A stretch of DNA of 64,000 nt from Gorsachius magnificus (Eukaryota > Chordata > Aves > Pelecaniformes > Ardeidae): the NCBI GenBank assembly GCA_034008185.1, contig CM067104.1:2624419-2688418 (forward strand), written 5' to 3'. The number at the start of each line of letters is the position of its first letter. The first letter of the stretch is position 1. Positions 40,901 to 64,000 of this stretch are shown piece after piece. The position numbers and the translations under genes are program-made. The notes beneath the pieces were generated by a model. That model was not told the DNA's origin. It saw nothing but the letters and a program-made list of their open reading frames with translations, and searched no databases.

Positions 40901-43900
40901 GGCGCTTTTCTCCAATTCGGCAAGTCCAATGGCAACGCTGACCCCTCGGCCCCCGCCGGCGGACGCCGTTGCCAGGGCGCCCCCGAGCACCTCCGACGGG
41001 GCACGGTGACGGGGAGAAGTGCCGGAGGGCTGGAGGCAAGCGAACGTCCCCTCCATCCCCAGGCGGGTCAGGAAGGAGCCAGGGAAGCACCGGCCCCTCG
41101 GCCTCCCCTTCTGCCCGGGGCAGGCGATGGAGCAGCTGCTCCGGGAAACCCTCTCCAGGCACACGAGCGCCCCAAAAACCAGCGGGAGGAATCAGCCCCC
41201 GCGGGGAAGTGACGCTTGGCCGACTGCATAAACCTCCGCAAGGCAGCGAGCGGGCGGGCCGACAGGGGAGAGCCGCGGGTGTCGTCTGCCTGGGTTCAGG
41301 AACGCCGGGGACACGGCCCCCCAGGAGAAACCAGCGGGAGGAATCAGCCCCCGCGGGGAAGTGACGCTTGGCCGACTGCATAAACAGGAGAAGCTGTGGT
41401 GGGGCCGGGGCGAGCAGCAGCCCGGCCGGTGGGCACTGGCCCAAGAGCGAAGCCCGGCGGGCGGCGACCATCGGCCCAAAGTGCAGCGGGAGGCCAGGAA
41501 CGGCCGGTGTAGCCCAGGGCTCAGTGCTGGCTCCTGGCCTCTGGCATCGTCATTAGCGCCATTAGCCACCTGGGGACCCCACTGGGGACCCCGCTGCAGG
41601 GGACCCCACGCTGGCAGGAGGGGCTGAGGCATGGGGGGTGGTGCTGCCGCCCAGAGGGACCCGGACAGGCTGGAGAAATGGGCCAACAGGAACCGCAGGG
41701 AGTTCCGCAAGGGGAAGCGCCAAGCCCTCTCCTGGGGGGCACAGCCCCCGGCCCCGGGAGACGCTGGGGGCCCCCCGCTGGAAAGCAGCTCTGTGCTCAA
41801 GGCCCCCGGGGTCCCGGCGGGCACCAAGCTGAGCGTGAGCCGGCAAAGGCGGCGACCGGCGTCCCGGGCAGCCTGAGGAGCGCCGCGGTGGAGGGAGGGC
41901 ACCCTTGCCCTCTCCGCCGCGCTGCTGAGCCCACGCCTGGCGTGCTGTGTCCCGTGCCGGGCTCCCCAGGACACGACAGACACGGACACGCTGGAGAGAG
42001 TCCCACAAAGGGCCGCAAAGCTGCTGACGGGGCTGGAACTTCCCCTCCGAGGAAAGGCTGGGAGAGCTGGCACTGTTCAGCCCGGAGGAGAGAAGGCTCC
42101 GGGGCGGGGACACTTTGCTGCTGCGAGGGCGACCGCGCGCTGGCACGGGTTCCCGGGAACCGGGGGGGGCCCCCCGGGGGGTTGGACCAGATGACCTCCG
42201 GGGGTCCCGCCCACCTCCACCCCTCTGCCGTTCGCTGGCATCTGTGGCCCTGGGCAGGGACCTCACCCTGGGGTGCGTGGGGACCAGGGACCCTGCCCCG
42301 GGGTGCCTCACACCCTCCCCGTGCGCTCCGGACTCACAATTTCATACTCCCCGGACTCGTAGCCCGTTGTCCTGGTCTTGCTGATGCTGTCAGAGAAATC
42401 TGGAAGAGGAAGAGCAGGGCGTCACCCCAAAAACCCAGGGCGGCTCTGCCCTCCCTGGGGTCGCCTCAGCCCCCCAGGCTCCCCACAGCCCACCCCGCCC
42501 CGAGCCCCCCGCCTCACCCACTCCCTTGGTGCCCAGGCGCTTCTCCCTGAACTTCTCGTAGGCGGCGTTGGGGTTGATGATGAGGTGCTTCCACGCTGCT
42601 GCTGGTGAGCTCCTCCTGCACACAACGCTCGCCGTTAGGGACGAGGCAGCCGCGAGGGCTCCTCGGCAGAGCTGCCGCCTCCCCGCAGCGCTGCCGGCCG
42701 GCCGGGGCCAGCGCTGGGGACAGGATCGACACTAACGGGGCGGGGGGCGAAGGCGGCCCCCTCCTCCCCAGGAGAGGGGCACAGCCCCCGGGGACGGACA
42801 CGCCGGGACGCGACCCAGCAAAGCGGGGGCTGGCCGGGACCAGGCACGGCCCCTGGGCCCCCCGGGGCATCGGACCCCCAGCCTGGCCTGGCCCGGCCCG
42901 GCGGGCAGGAGACCCCCCCAAGGGCCGGGCAGCGGCCCCAGGGGCAAAACCTTTCGGCAGCGCCACCACCACCATCAGGAAACCCCGGGGGGGGCAGACG
43001 GGGCGGCCCCACGGCCGCCTTTCCAGGGGGCATCGGGGGGGTTGCAGACTTCAAGCCCTCAAAGACCAAAGGGGCTTTGTCCGGAGCCTGGCGGGGCAAG
43101 TGCGGCACCCAAAGGACCGCCCCCCCCACCGCGCCCTGGGCCGCAGCAGCCCCGCTCCGGCTCCTGCGCCCGGCCGTGGCCTGAAGCGCTTTCGGGGAGC
43201 CCCGGCGCGCTGCGGGTGGACGAGGAGGGTGAGAGCAGCGGGAGCAGCGCTAGCGGCGTTAGGGGGGCCCGTCCGGCTGGGGGCAGGCAGCGGCGAGCGC
43301 CCGCGAGCAGAGCGCAGGGTTACGGCAGCCGACGGACGGGCTCTTACCAGCTCCTTGCGTTTCCCAGAGGTGAGAAAGTCAGAGCAAGGTTAGGAGGAGA
43401 GGGGGGAGAGAGAGACAAAAATGGCGTTAGAAGGTTTGTCCCAAGCACGGCCTGCCCTCGTGCCCAGGCTGCTGCCGGGCTGGTCCCGCCGGCCCCGCGC
43501 GAGGGCTCGGTAGCCATGCGGGACGGCGGGGGCCGCCAGCGCGGAGGCGAGGGCAGCGGCGGCGAGAGCGGGGGCAGCGGCGGGCTGGACCCCTCGGCCG
43601 GGCACCCCGGGACAGCCGGGGCTGGGGGCAGCCGGGGACGCGCTGGTCGCGGCCGCCCCGAGGGGTGGTCACGGTGCCCAGAGCACGCGTGGGAGCAGAC
43701 GCGGCCGGAGTCTGGGGGCGACACGGCCGAGCCCCCGCTCTGATAACCCCCCTCCGGCTCCAGCTCTTCTTTTCCCCCGGGGGGGCTGGGAGCAGGGCCT
43801 GGGGCAGGACGGGCCCCACGGACCAGCCCAACGCCTGGCAGGTCCCTGCCTGTGCTGGCGGCAGGGGGGGGCTCAGCGCTGGCCCCTCTGCCCTGCCCGT

Positions 43901-46442
43901 CTCCTGCCCAGCCCCGCCGTGGGCTGCAAAGCCTGGCGGGACGGGGGTGCCGCGGGGGGGGCACCCACCGGCCCTGGGCAGCACCCTCGGCGCAGGCGGC
44001 ACCACTGGCGGGGCCACGAGGCCGCCGGGGCAGGAGCACGGTGTGGCCGAGAGCCAAGGTGGGGGAGCGGGGGGGGTCCCGAAGGACAAGCAGGGCAGCG
44101 CGGGCGGTCAGGCAGGGCGGATGCAGAGAGGGCGAGGGAGAGCAGGGAGGCGGCAGCAGCACCCCGGCGCACCCCGGCACCCACAGCCGCTGCCGCGCTG
44201 CCTCCCCTCCGCCCCGCGGCGCCGGGACCCACAGCCGGGACCGGGCGACGCAGCGACAGGCAGCGGCTACGGGGCCCTGGGCGCACCCGCATGCAAAAAT
44301 CAACCCCCACCGGCATGCAAAACCAGAAGCAGCGAACGGGCTTACTTGTGCAAACTAGTGTCCAGGCAAGGTGGGGAGCAGGGGGGGGAAGAGCGGTGGG
44401 AAAACGCAGGTCAGTTCAGCGCGCCAGAGCCAAGAAACACACAGAAGCTGCGCCAGGGGCTCCCGGGAGAGGAGGGGACCGCAACTAAAACCCCGGCAAC
44501 CCCTCGCCTCCTGCCTGCAGCGGGGGCCGCGCGGGAGGGAAAGCAGTGGGGGAGTCACCGCGGCGGCACCGCTCGATTCTCGGGCACCGCTTTGGCGTGA
44601 CCGGGGCCTGACGGGGGCAACTTTGGGTGGAAACAGCCCGTTCCAGCTGGCCTTGCGGCCCCGGCTCTCGCAAGGCATCTCTTTGCCCCCCTCAGAACCG
44701 GGGGCCGGCTACACGGCGAGCCCCTGCCCCACGTGCAGCGCACGATGCCACGCCGGCCCATGCTGGCACAGACCCCGTGTCCCCGCAGTCGCTGGCTGCG
44801 CCGCGGGGAGAAGCCAGCTCTCGCCTCCGCGCTGCCGCGGCCCGGCTCCCCCTCACCCTCTCAGGCCAACCGGGAGTGCGTGCCGGCAAAGCGGGGCCCG
44901 GGGCACCGAGCAGCCGTTTGGGCCCTGATCCACGAGCGCCCGCTGGCTTTCAGCCTGACCGGCAGAGGCCGGGGGTCGCCATGCAGCCCCGCGGGCGCCC
45001 CTCGTGCCGTGCCGGCCTCGAGGACGGGGCCCCCCGCTGCACACCCCACGTCAAAGCCGCCGTGCGCCAGCCCCACGCAGAACGGCCACGGCCTGGCTGT
45101 GAGGGGCTGCGGCACGGGGCTGCTCTGTGGGACCCCCCCGCCACTCGGAGCTGGTTTATGGGGCGAACCCACCTCAACGGGCCCCCCTCGTCCTCCGGGT
45201 GCTGCCCGCCGGGCACTGCCTCTGCAAACACAACGGGGACGGGGGGGCTGCCCAGCCCTGCTCACTTCTGCTGCCCTCGGCCACGTCACGCAGGCTGTGG
45301 ATGCCGGGGGTGGGGACGCCCACCCTGCGTGGGGCGGGGGCTGCACCCCGACCTCGCTTCCTGGCCCCCCAAAGCTCTGCCAGGCTGAGAGATGGGGTGG
45401 CGCGTCCCTGGGACACCTCACCGTGGGGGGGACCTGGCACTGCAGGGGCGCGTGCGGGGACGGGAGCCCTTTCCCTGACGCCGTGCTGGTCCCGCTGCGC
45501 CGGACGGCTGCGGGGTGGGGGCACGGGCACACTCCCTCGCCCCCGCCCCGCGGCACGGCCCCGGCCAGGCCTTACCGCCTCGAACTCGGCCTGGTCGTCC
45601 TCGGGCAGGTCGCTGGTCTCGTAGACGTCGGGTTCGTTCCAGGCCTGGGGCGCAAACGGGCTCCGCTGAAGCCCCAGCTCCCCTCCGCCGTTTATCACCC
45701 ATCCCTCATCAAATCCCCCACAGCTGCCCCAAACCCCTTCAGGCACCCCCCCAGCTCCCTGCCCCCCCTCACCCCCCATCTCCCCACACACTCCACGGCC
45801 CCGTGGCACCCCTGATGTCCCCAAACTCCCCACTCACTGCCCCTGGCCCCCAACACCCCCACACGCCCTGGGCCCTCACAGGGACCCTGATTCCCACAAC
45901 CGCCCCCAGCACCCCGCCTACTCCCACCCCCCCAGAGACCCCCCTTCCACACACCCCCCGCACCCCCTCGCACCCCCTGGCCCCCTCACTACCCCGAGAC
46001 ACCCCCACCCCCTCCCTTCCCCTCGCTCCCCACACACCCCACACGGAGCCCCTCATTCTCCCCCGCATCCCCCAGGCCCCCCGATCCCCTCAGACCCCTT
46101 CAGTCCCCTCGGACCCCCGGCCCCATCGGACCCCTCTGACCCCCTGCAGACCCCCCAAATCCCCCCCATCCCCTCACTCTCCCCTCACGCCCCCCAAATC
46201 CCCTCAGACCCTTCGACTCTATCAGACCCCCCCAGGCCCTCAGACCCCCCCAGTAACCCCCCGACACCCCCTAATTCTGCCCCAGCCCCCTGATCCCCTC
46301 AGGCCCCCCACAGCCCCCTGACCCCCTCACCCCCCCCAAATCCCCCCCATCCCCTCACTCTCCCCTCACGGCGCCCCCGCCCCCGGCCCCCCCCGCACTC
46401 ACGATGCCGGGCACGGCGGTCGGCGTACTTGGGGTTGGCCAT
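37943..46442 (-). CDS. DCTN2: Dynactin subunit 2 (dynamitin), copy B, minus strand
   Basis: Same gene as copy A and head-to-head with KIF5A, the arrangement I recall for human, so this is the syntenic position. Exons 5' to 3': 46442-46403, 45644-45576, microexons 44354-44346 and 43353-43348, 42615-42518, 42399-42338, 39626-39528, 39447-39287, fused 39217-39043, 38966-38928, 38805-38728, 38596-38525, 38407-38305, 38197-38106, 38029-37943. Lesions: exon 1 has four extra bases after GCCGACC (frameshift); the third large exon has one extra A (GTGGAAGCACC against GTGGAGCACC in A); the end of the CDAVTFE-type exon, the next intron and the following acceptor are missing, fusing two exons as TFERRGGPP...[11 protein letters not shown]. 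It retains what copy A lost: the RLGTKGV end, the VRCEPDSQ end, and the intact 39-nt [13 protein letters not shown] exon with its CACAG acceptor. Confidence 0.93.
40990..42230 (+). mobile_element. CR1 LINE in DCTN2 intron, copy B
   Basis: Inverted counterpart of the CR1 at 24,820-26,045, so plus-strand here. It contains an extra tandem duplication of about 55 bp (GGAATCAGCCCCCGCGGGGA twice) that copy A lacks. Confidence 0.85.
43348..43353 (-). other. DCTN2: DCTN2 6-nt microexon (EL), copy B
   Basis: The reverse strand reads CGCAAG|GAGCTG|GTAAGA, identical to copy A including both splice sites. Confidence 0.75.
44346..44354 (-). other. DCTN2: DCTN2 9-nt microexon (FAQ), copy B
   Basis: The reverse strand reads ACTAG|TTTGCACAA|GTAAG, identical to copy A. 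Confidence 0.85.
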
Positions 46443-47671
46443 GGCCGGGGCCCGTACCGGGGGGGCCGGGGCCGGTACCGGGGGGGCCGGGCCGGGATCC
46501 GGTCAGCGCCGGGCAGGGCCGGGGCGGGCGGGACCGGTCTCGCGAGAGCAGCGCGGGGGGGCGGGGCCTGAGCGGGGGGGGGGGCCTGGGGGGGGGGGGC
46601 ACCCACGAGGGTGCCCGGGGGGGGTGATACAGGGGGTTGCTCATGGGTGGGATCCATGGGGGAGCACACGGGGGGGGGCACACGGGGGGGCCGCCCAGTC
46701 CCGGCCGTGGGAGCACCCCCGGGCTGAGATCCGTGCAGGCCCCGTTGCGTGGGTTTGGGGGTCACGGGGGGGGGGGAGGGGGGCTGGGGGGGGGGCGGTG
46801 CCCCTGACTGCGCGTCCCTGCTCCCGCCTGGACCCCCGGGCCTGGGCAGGGCCACCAAGGACACGAGTGTGCCCGGCCTCAGCGCCGGGGGGGCCGTGAG
46901 TCAGGAGTGCTGGCTTCTCGCGGGGGGAGGGGAGCTGAGCGGGGGGGGCCTGGCCCTGCGCCCACCCCCCCAGGGCCGCCGCCCCCCCCACCCCCCCCAC
47001 CGGATTCCGTCCACCTTAAGAGCCGCGGGCAGCTCCACCTTAACGCGGGGCGGGGGGGGGGGGCGTGTGGGGGCGGGGGGGCGGCTTCTCCCCCCCCCCC
47101 CGGTACCGGGGCTGCAGTGGCGACAGCAGCGCGGTCACTGGAGCAGGGGCAGCGGGAGCTGCGGAGCATCCCCCGCCCGGCGCCGCCCTCCCTCCGCATC
47201 CCGCACCCCCGGGCAGCATCCTGCATCCTTGGGCAGCTCCTGCATCCCTGGGTACCACCCCGCATCCCTGGGTACCATCCTGCACCCCTGGGTGCCACTC
47301 AGCACCCCTGGGGACCGCCCGCCTGCATCCCTGGGTACCACCCGGATCCCTGGGTACCACCCGGCATCCTTGAGCAGCATCCCGCACCCCCGGGCAGGGG
47401 CACCCTGCACCCCTGGGTACCACCCGCATCCCTGGCTACCACTCAGCACCCCCGGGTACCATCCTGCCACCCTTGGGTACCCCTTGACCCTTAGGTTGTA
47501 ACCGGCACCCCCGGGTACCGCCCGCATCCCCCCCACCCCCTCGAGACCAGCAGCTCCCTTCCCCCCCCCCCCCGGCCCCCCCCCCCGCCGGCCCCACCAG
47601 GCCACAGGTCCGTGCCGGTCCGGCCCCCAACCGGCCAAACCGGGGGGCGGGGGCCCCCCCCCCCCCGGGGC
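46443..47671. promoter_or_regulatory. Head-to-head DCTN2 / KIF5A promoter interval
   Basis: About 1.2 kb of CpG- and G/C-run-rich DNA between the divergent DCTN2 copy B and KIF5A. It contains TCTCGCGAGA at 46,538-46,547 and C/G homopolymers near 46,570, 47,050, 47,090 and 47,560. A 20-bp minisatellite built on CATCCCTGGGTACCACCC occupies 47,195-47,520. The KIF5A start codon and its first 29 or so codons should fall here but cannot be found. Confidence 0.6.
47195..47520. repeat. 20-bp CCTGGGTACCACCCGCATCC minisatellite
   Basis: About 15 imperfect tandem units immediately upstream of the first readable KIF5A exon. Confidence 0.9.
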
Positions 47672-62439
<14,768 letters not shown>

Positions 62440-63310
62440 TGCCCCCCCGCCCGGTATGGGGGACCCCACATCACCCCCCCCCCCATCCTTTGGGTTCCCC
62501 CTGCATCCCTTGAGCCCCCCCCATCCTACCCCTCGGGTGCCCCCAGACCCCTTGGGTGCCCCTACACCTCCGCCCCCCAGACACCTCCCCATCCCTTGGG
62601 TGCTCCCACATCCCTACATCCCCCCCCCCCCCCCAGACAACCCCCATCCCTTGGGTGCCCCCAAGACCCTGCATCCTCCCCAGACCCCCTTGGGTGCTCC
62701 CATATCCCTTGGGTCCCTCACAACCCTGGGCACCCCCACGCAGAGTCCCACAGGGTCTGGGGTCCTCCACATCCCTTGGGGACCCCCGGGGGGGGGGGTG
62801 TGGGCACACCCTCCAACCCTGTGTGTCCCCCCCCAGGTCCCACCGGACCCGTCTCTGCTCGCATGTCCCGGTGTCACCTCCGTGTCCTGTGTGCTCGTGC
62901 CACGCTCACCCTGTCCTGCTCCACACGGCGAGGGGGGGGGCCAGCCCCAGGGACCCCCCCCTCGAACCCCCACCCTCCTGGGGGGCCCGGCCAGGGCTGG
63001 GGGTGCTGCCCGGGGTCCGCTTCGAGATGCCTTAAGCCGATACCGGAGGAATGTCTGGGCCCCCCCGCCCCGTCCCCCCCCCCCAAGTGGGGGGCAGCCC
63101 CATAAATGGGGTCACCCCCCCAAGTGGGGGGCAGCCCCCCCCCTTGCACCCCCTTCCTCCTGCGTCGCCTCGCTTGGCACTTGGGCTGTGCCCCCCCCCC
63201 GGCCCCACGCGGGGGGGCCCCCCCCACCCCCCCCCCGCACCCCCCCGCGCGCATGGCCCCCCCGTGCCCTGGGAGCGGCTCAATAAAGGCCAGAGATGCG
63301 AGGGGGGGGG
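62440..63310 (+). other. KIF5A: KIF5A 3' untranslated region
   Basis: From the TAA at 62,437-62,439 to just past AATAAA at 63,282-63,287. C-rich, with a minisatellite of CCCTTGGGTGCCCCC units at 62,470-62,720. Open frames in this stretch have no coding features. Confidence 0.7.
63282..63287 (+). terminator. KIF5A: KIF5A polyadenylation signal AATAAA
   Basis: A canonical AATAAA in GCTCAATAAAGGCCAGAG, about 840 bp after the stop codon, followed by a long G run as GU/G-rich downstream element. Confidence 0.85.
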
Positions 63311-63559
63311 GGGGGGGGGGGGGGGACATTGGGGGGGTCGTGGGGGGGGCAGAACATGGGGGGGGCTGGGGGGACATGGGGGTCATGGGGGGGTGGGACA
63401 TGGGGGGGCCGGGGGGACACAAGGTGGGGGACATGGGGGCGGTGGTGTCATCAGGGGGTGGGACGTGGGGGGGCTGGGTTTCCCCAGCCGGAGTGGGCCC
63501 TATCCCGCACAGGGCACCCCTACAGCAGGACGTGGCACCCCGTTCTGGAGAAGGCAGCA

Positions 63560-63800
63560 GCACCATAGGAAGCCCCCAGCCCCCTATAGGGAACACGCAT
63601 CACCCCTAGAGCAAGCACACGGCCCCTATAGGGATCACACATGGCGCCTATAGGGATGACGTCCCCTACAGTGAGCACACGTGTTCCCTATTAGAATGAT
63701 GTCCCCTATAGGGAGCACACAGGTACCCTATAGGGAAAACACGCATCCCCTATAGCGAGCACAGCACACACGGCGCCTAGGGATGACGCCCCTATAGGGT
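63560..63800. repeat. CCCCTATAGGGA minisatellite
   Basis: About eight units of roughly 25-30 bp, each with the palindrome CCCTATAGGG followed by GCACAC or ATGACG. It is AT-richer than the surrounding DNA. Confidence 0.88.
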
Positions 63801-63811
63801 CACAGCAATCG

Positions 63812-64000
63812 GAACGCAGCATCATTGCGGTTGGAAAAGGCCCCCAAACTCATCGGGCCCAACCGCCAGTTCCCCCCGCCCAGGGGTCCCAAGCCACCTC
63901 CATGGGTGCCAGAATGGGGACCCCCCCGTCTCAGGGCAGCCCTTCCCAGTGCTGGCCAGCCCTTTGGGGAGGAACGGCCCCCCTCGGGGAAGGCCGTTCC
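63812..64000 (-). mobile_element. CR1 LINE 3' end, minus strand, cut by window
   Basis: ATCATTGCGGTTGGAAAAGG followed by TCATCGGGCCCAACC matches the common CR1 3' region as at 7,340-7,400. The element continues beyond the window. Confidence 0.75.

Larger units (their letters stand above)
37349..46770 (-). repeat. Inverted-duplication arm B containing DCTN2
   Basis: Reverse complement of arm A (20,205-29,808). The inner boundary is at CCCCACGGCTGGACCCACGC (about 37,350), and the outer boundary is near CCACGCAACGGGGCC read on the minus strand (about 46,760). Private differences include a duplicated block of about 55 bp in the CR1-bearing intron (41,175-41,232 and 41,330-41,386) and an extra block of about 70 bp at 44,895-44,965. 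Confidence 0.93.

Overview
This window comes from a vertebrate nuclear genome, almost certainly a bird, or at least a sauropsid. It has intron-split genes with GT/AG junctions, many CR1 LINE fragments, very high GC, long G and C homopolymers, and dense minisatellites typical of a gene-rich avian microchromosome. There are no bacterial operons, CRISPR arrays or phage genes. Two conserved host genes are clear: DCTN2 (dynactin subunit 2, dynamitin) and KIF5A (kinesin-1 heavy chain). They act in opposite directions of microtubule transport: KIF5A drives plus-end movement, and dynamitin belongs to the dynein cofactor dynactin.

Layout. 1-20.2 kb: CR1 fragments, one CR1 with a nearly intact reverse-transcriptase domain (7.33-8.94 kb), a 500-bp assembly gap (10,163-10,662), a long run of unrelated minisatellites (10.8-17.5 kb and 19.2-20.4 kb), and two weak candidate exons I cannot name. 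20.2-29.8 kb: plus-strand DCTN2 (copy A). 29.9-31.3 kb: rearranged extra pieces of DCTN2 intron sequence around a 0.7-kb insert. 31.4-36.9 kb: a decayed gammaretrovirus-like endogenous retrovirus with CR1 elements inserted in it. 37.35-46.77 kb: a second, inverted DCTN2 (copy B, minus strand). 46.4-47.7 kb: GC-rich head-to-head promoter interval. 47.7-63.3 kb: KIF5A, plus strand. 63.3-64.0 kb: a short minisatellite and another CR1 end.

Copy B and KIF5A are divergent, as I recall for human 12q13, so copy B is in the conserved position. Copy A is then the extra arm of an inverted duplication of about 9.5 kb with a spacer of about 7.5 kb. The arms are nearly identical even in introns. Each copy carries different exon lesions, and each lesion is intact in the other copy. 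KIF5A has comparable lesions in its most GC-rich exons. This pattern fits assembly or consensus error in GC-extreme DNA at least as well as real gene decay, and it is the main thing to resolve. Well-preserved details include the 9-nt and 6-nt DCTN2 microexons, a 28-nt penultimate KIF5A exon, the KIF5A tail IAK motif split across a splice junction, and a TCTCGCGAGA promoter element upstream of both DCTN2 copies.
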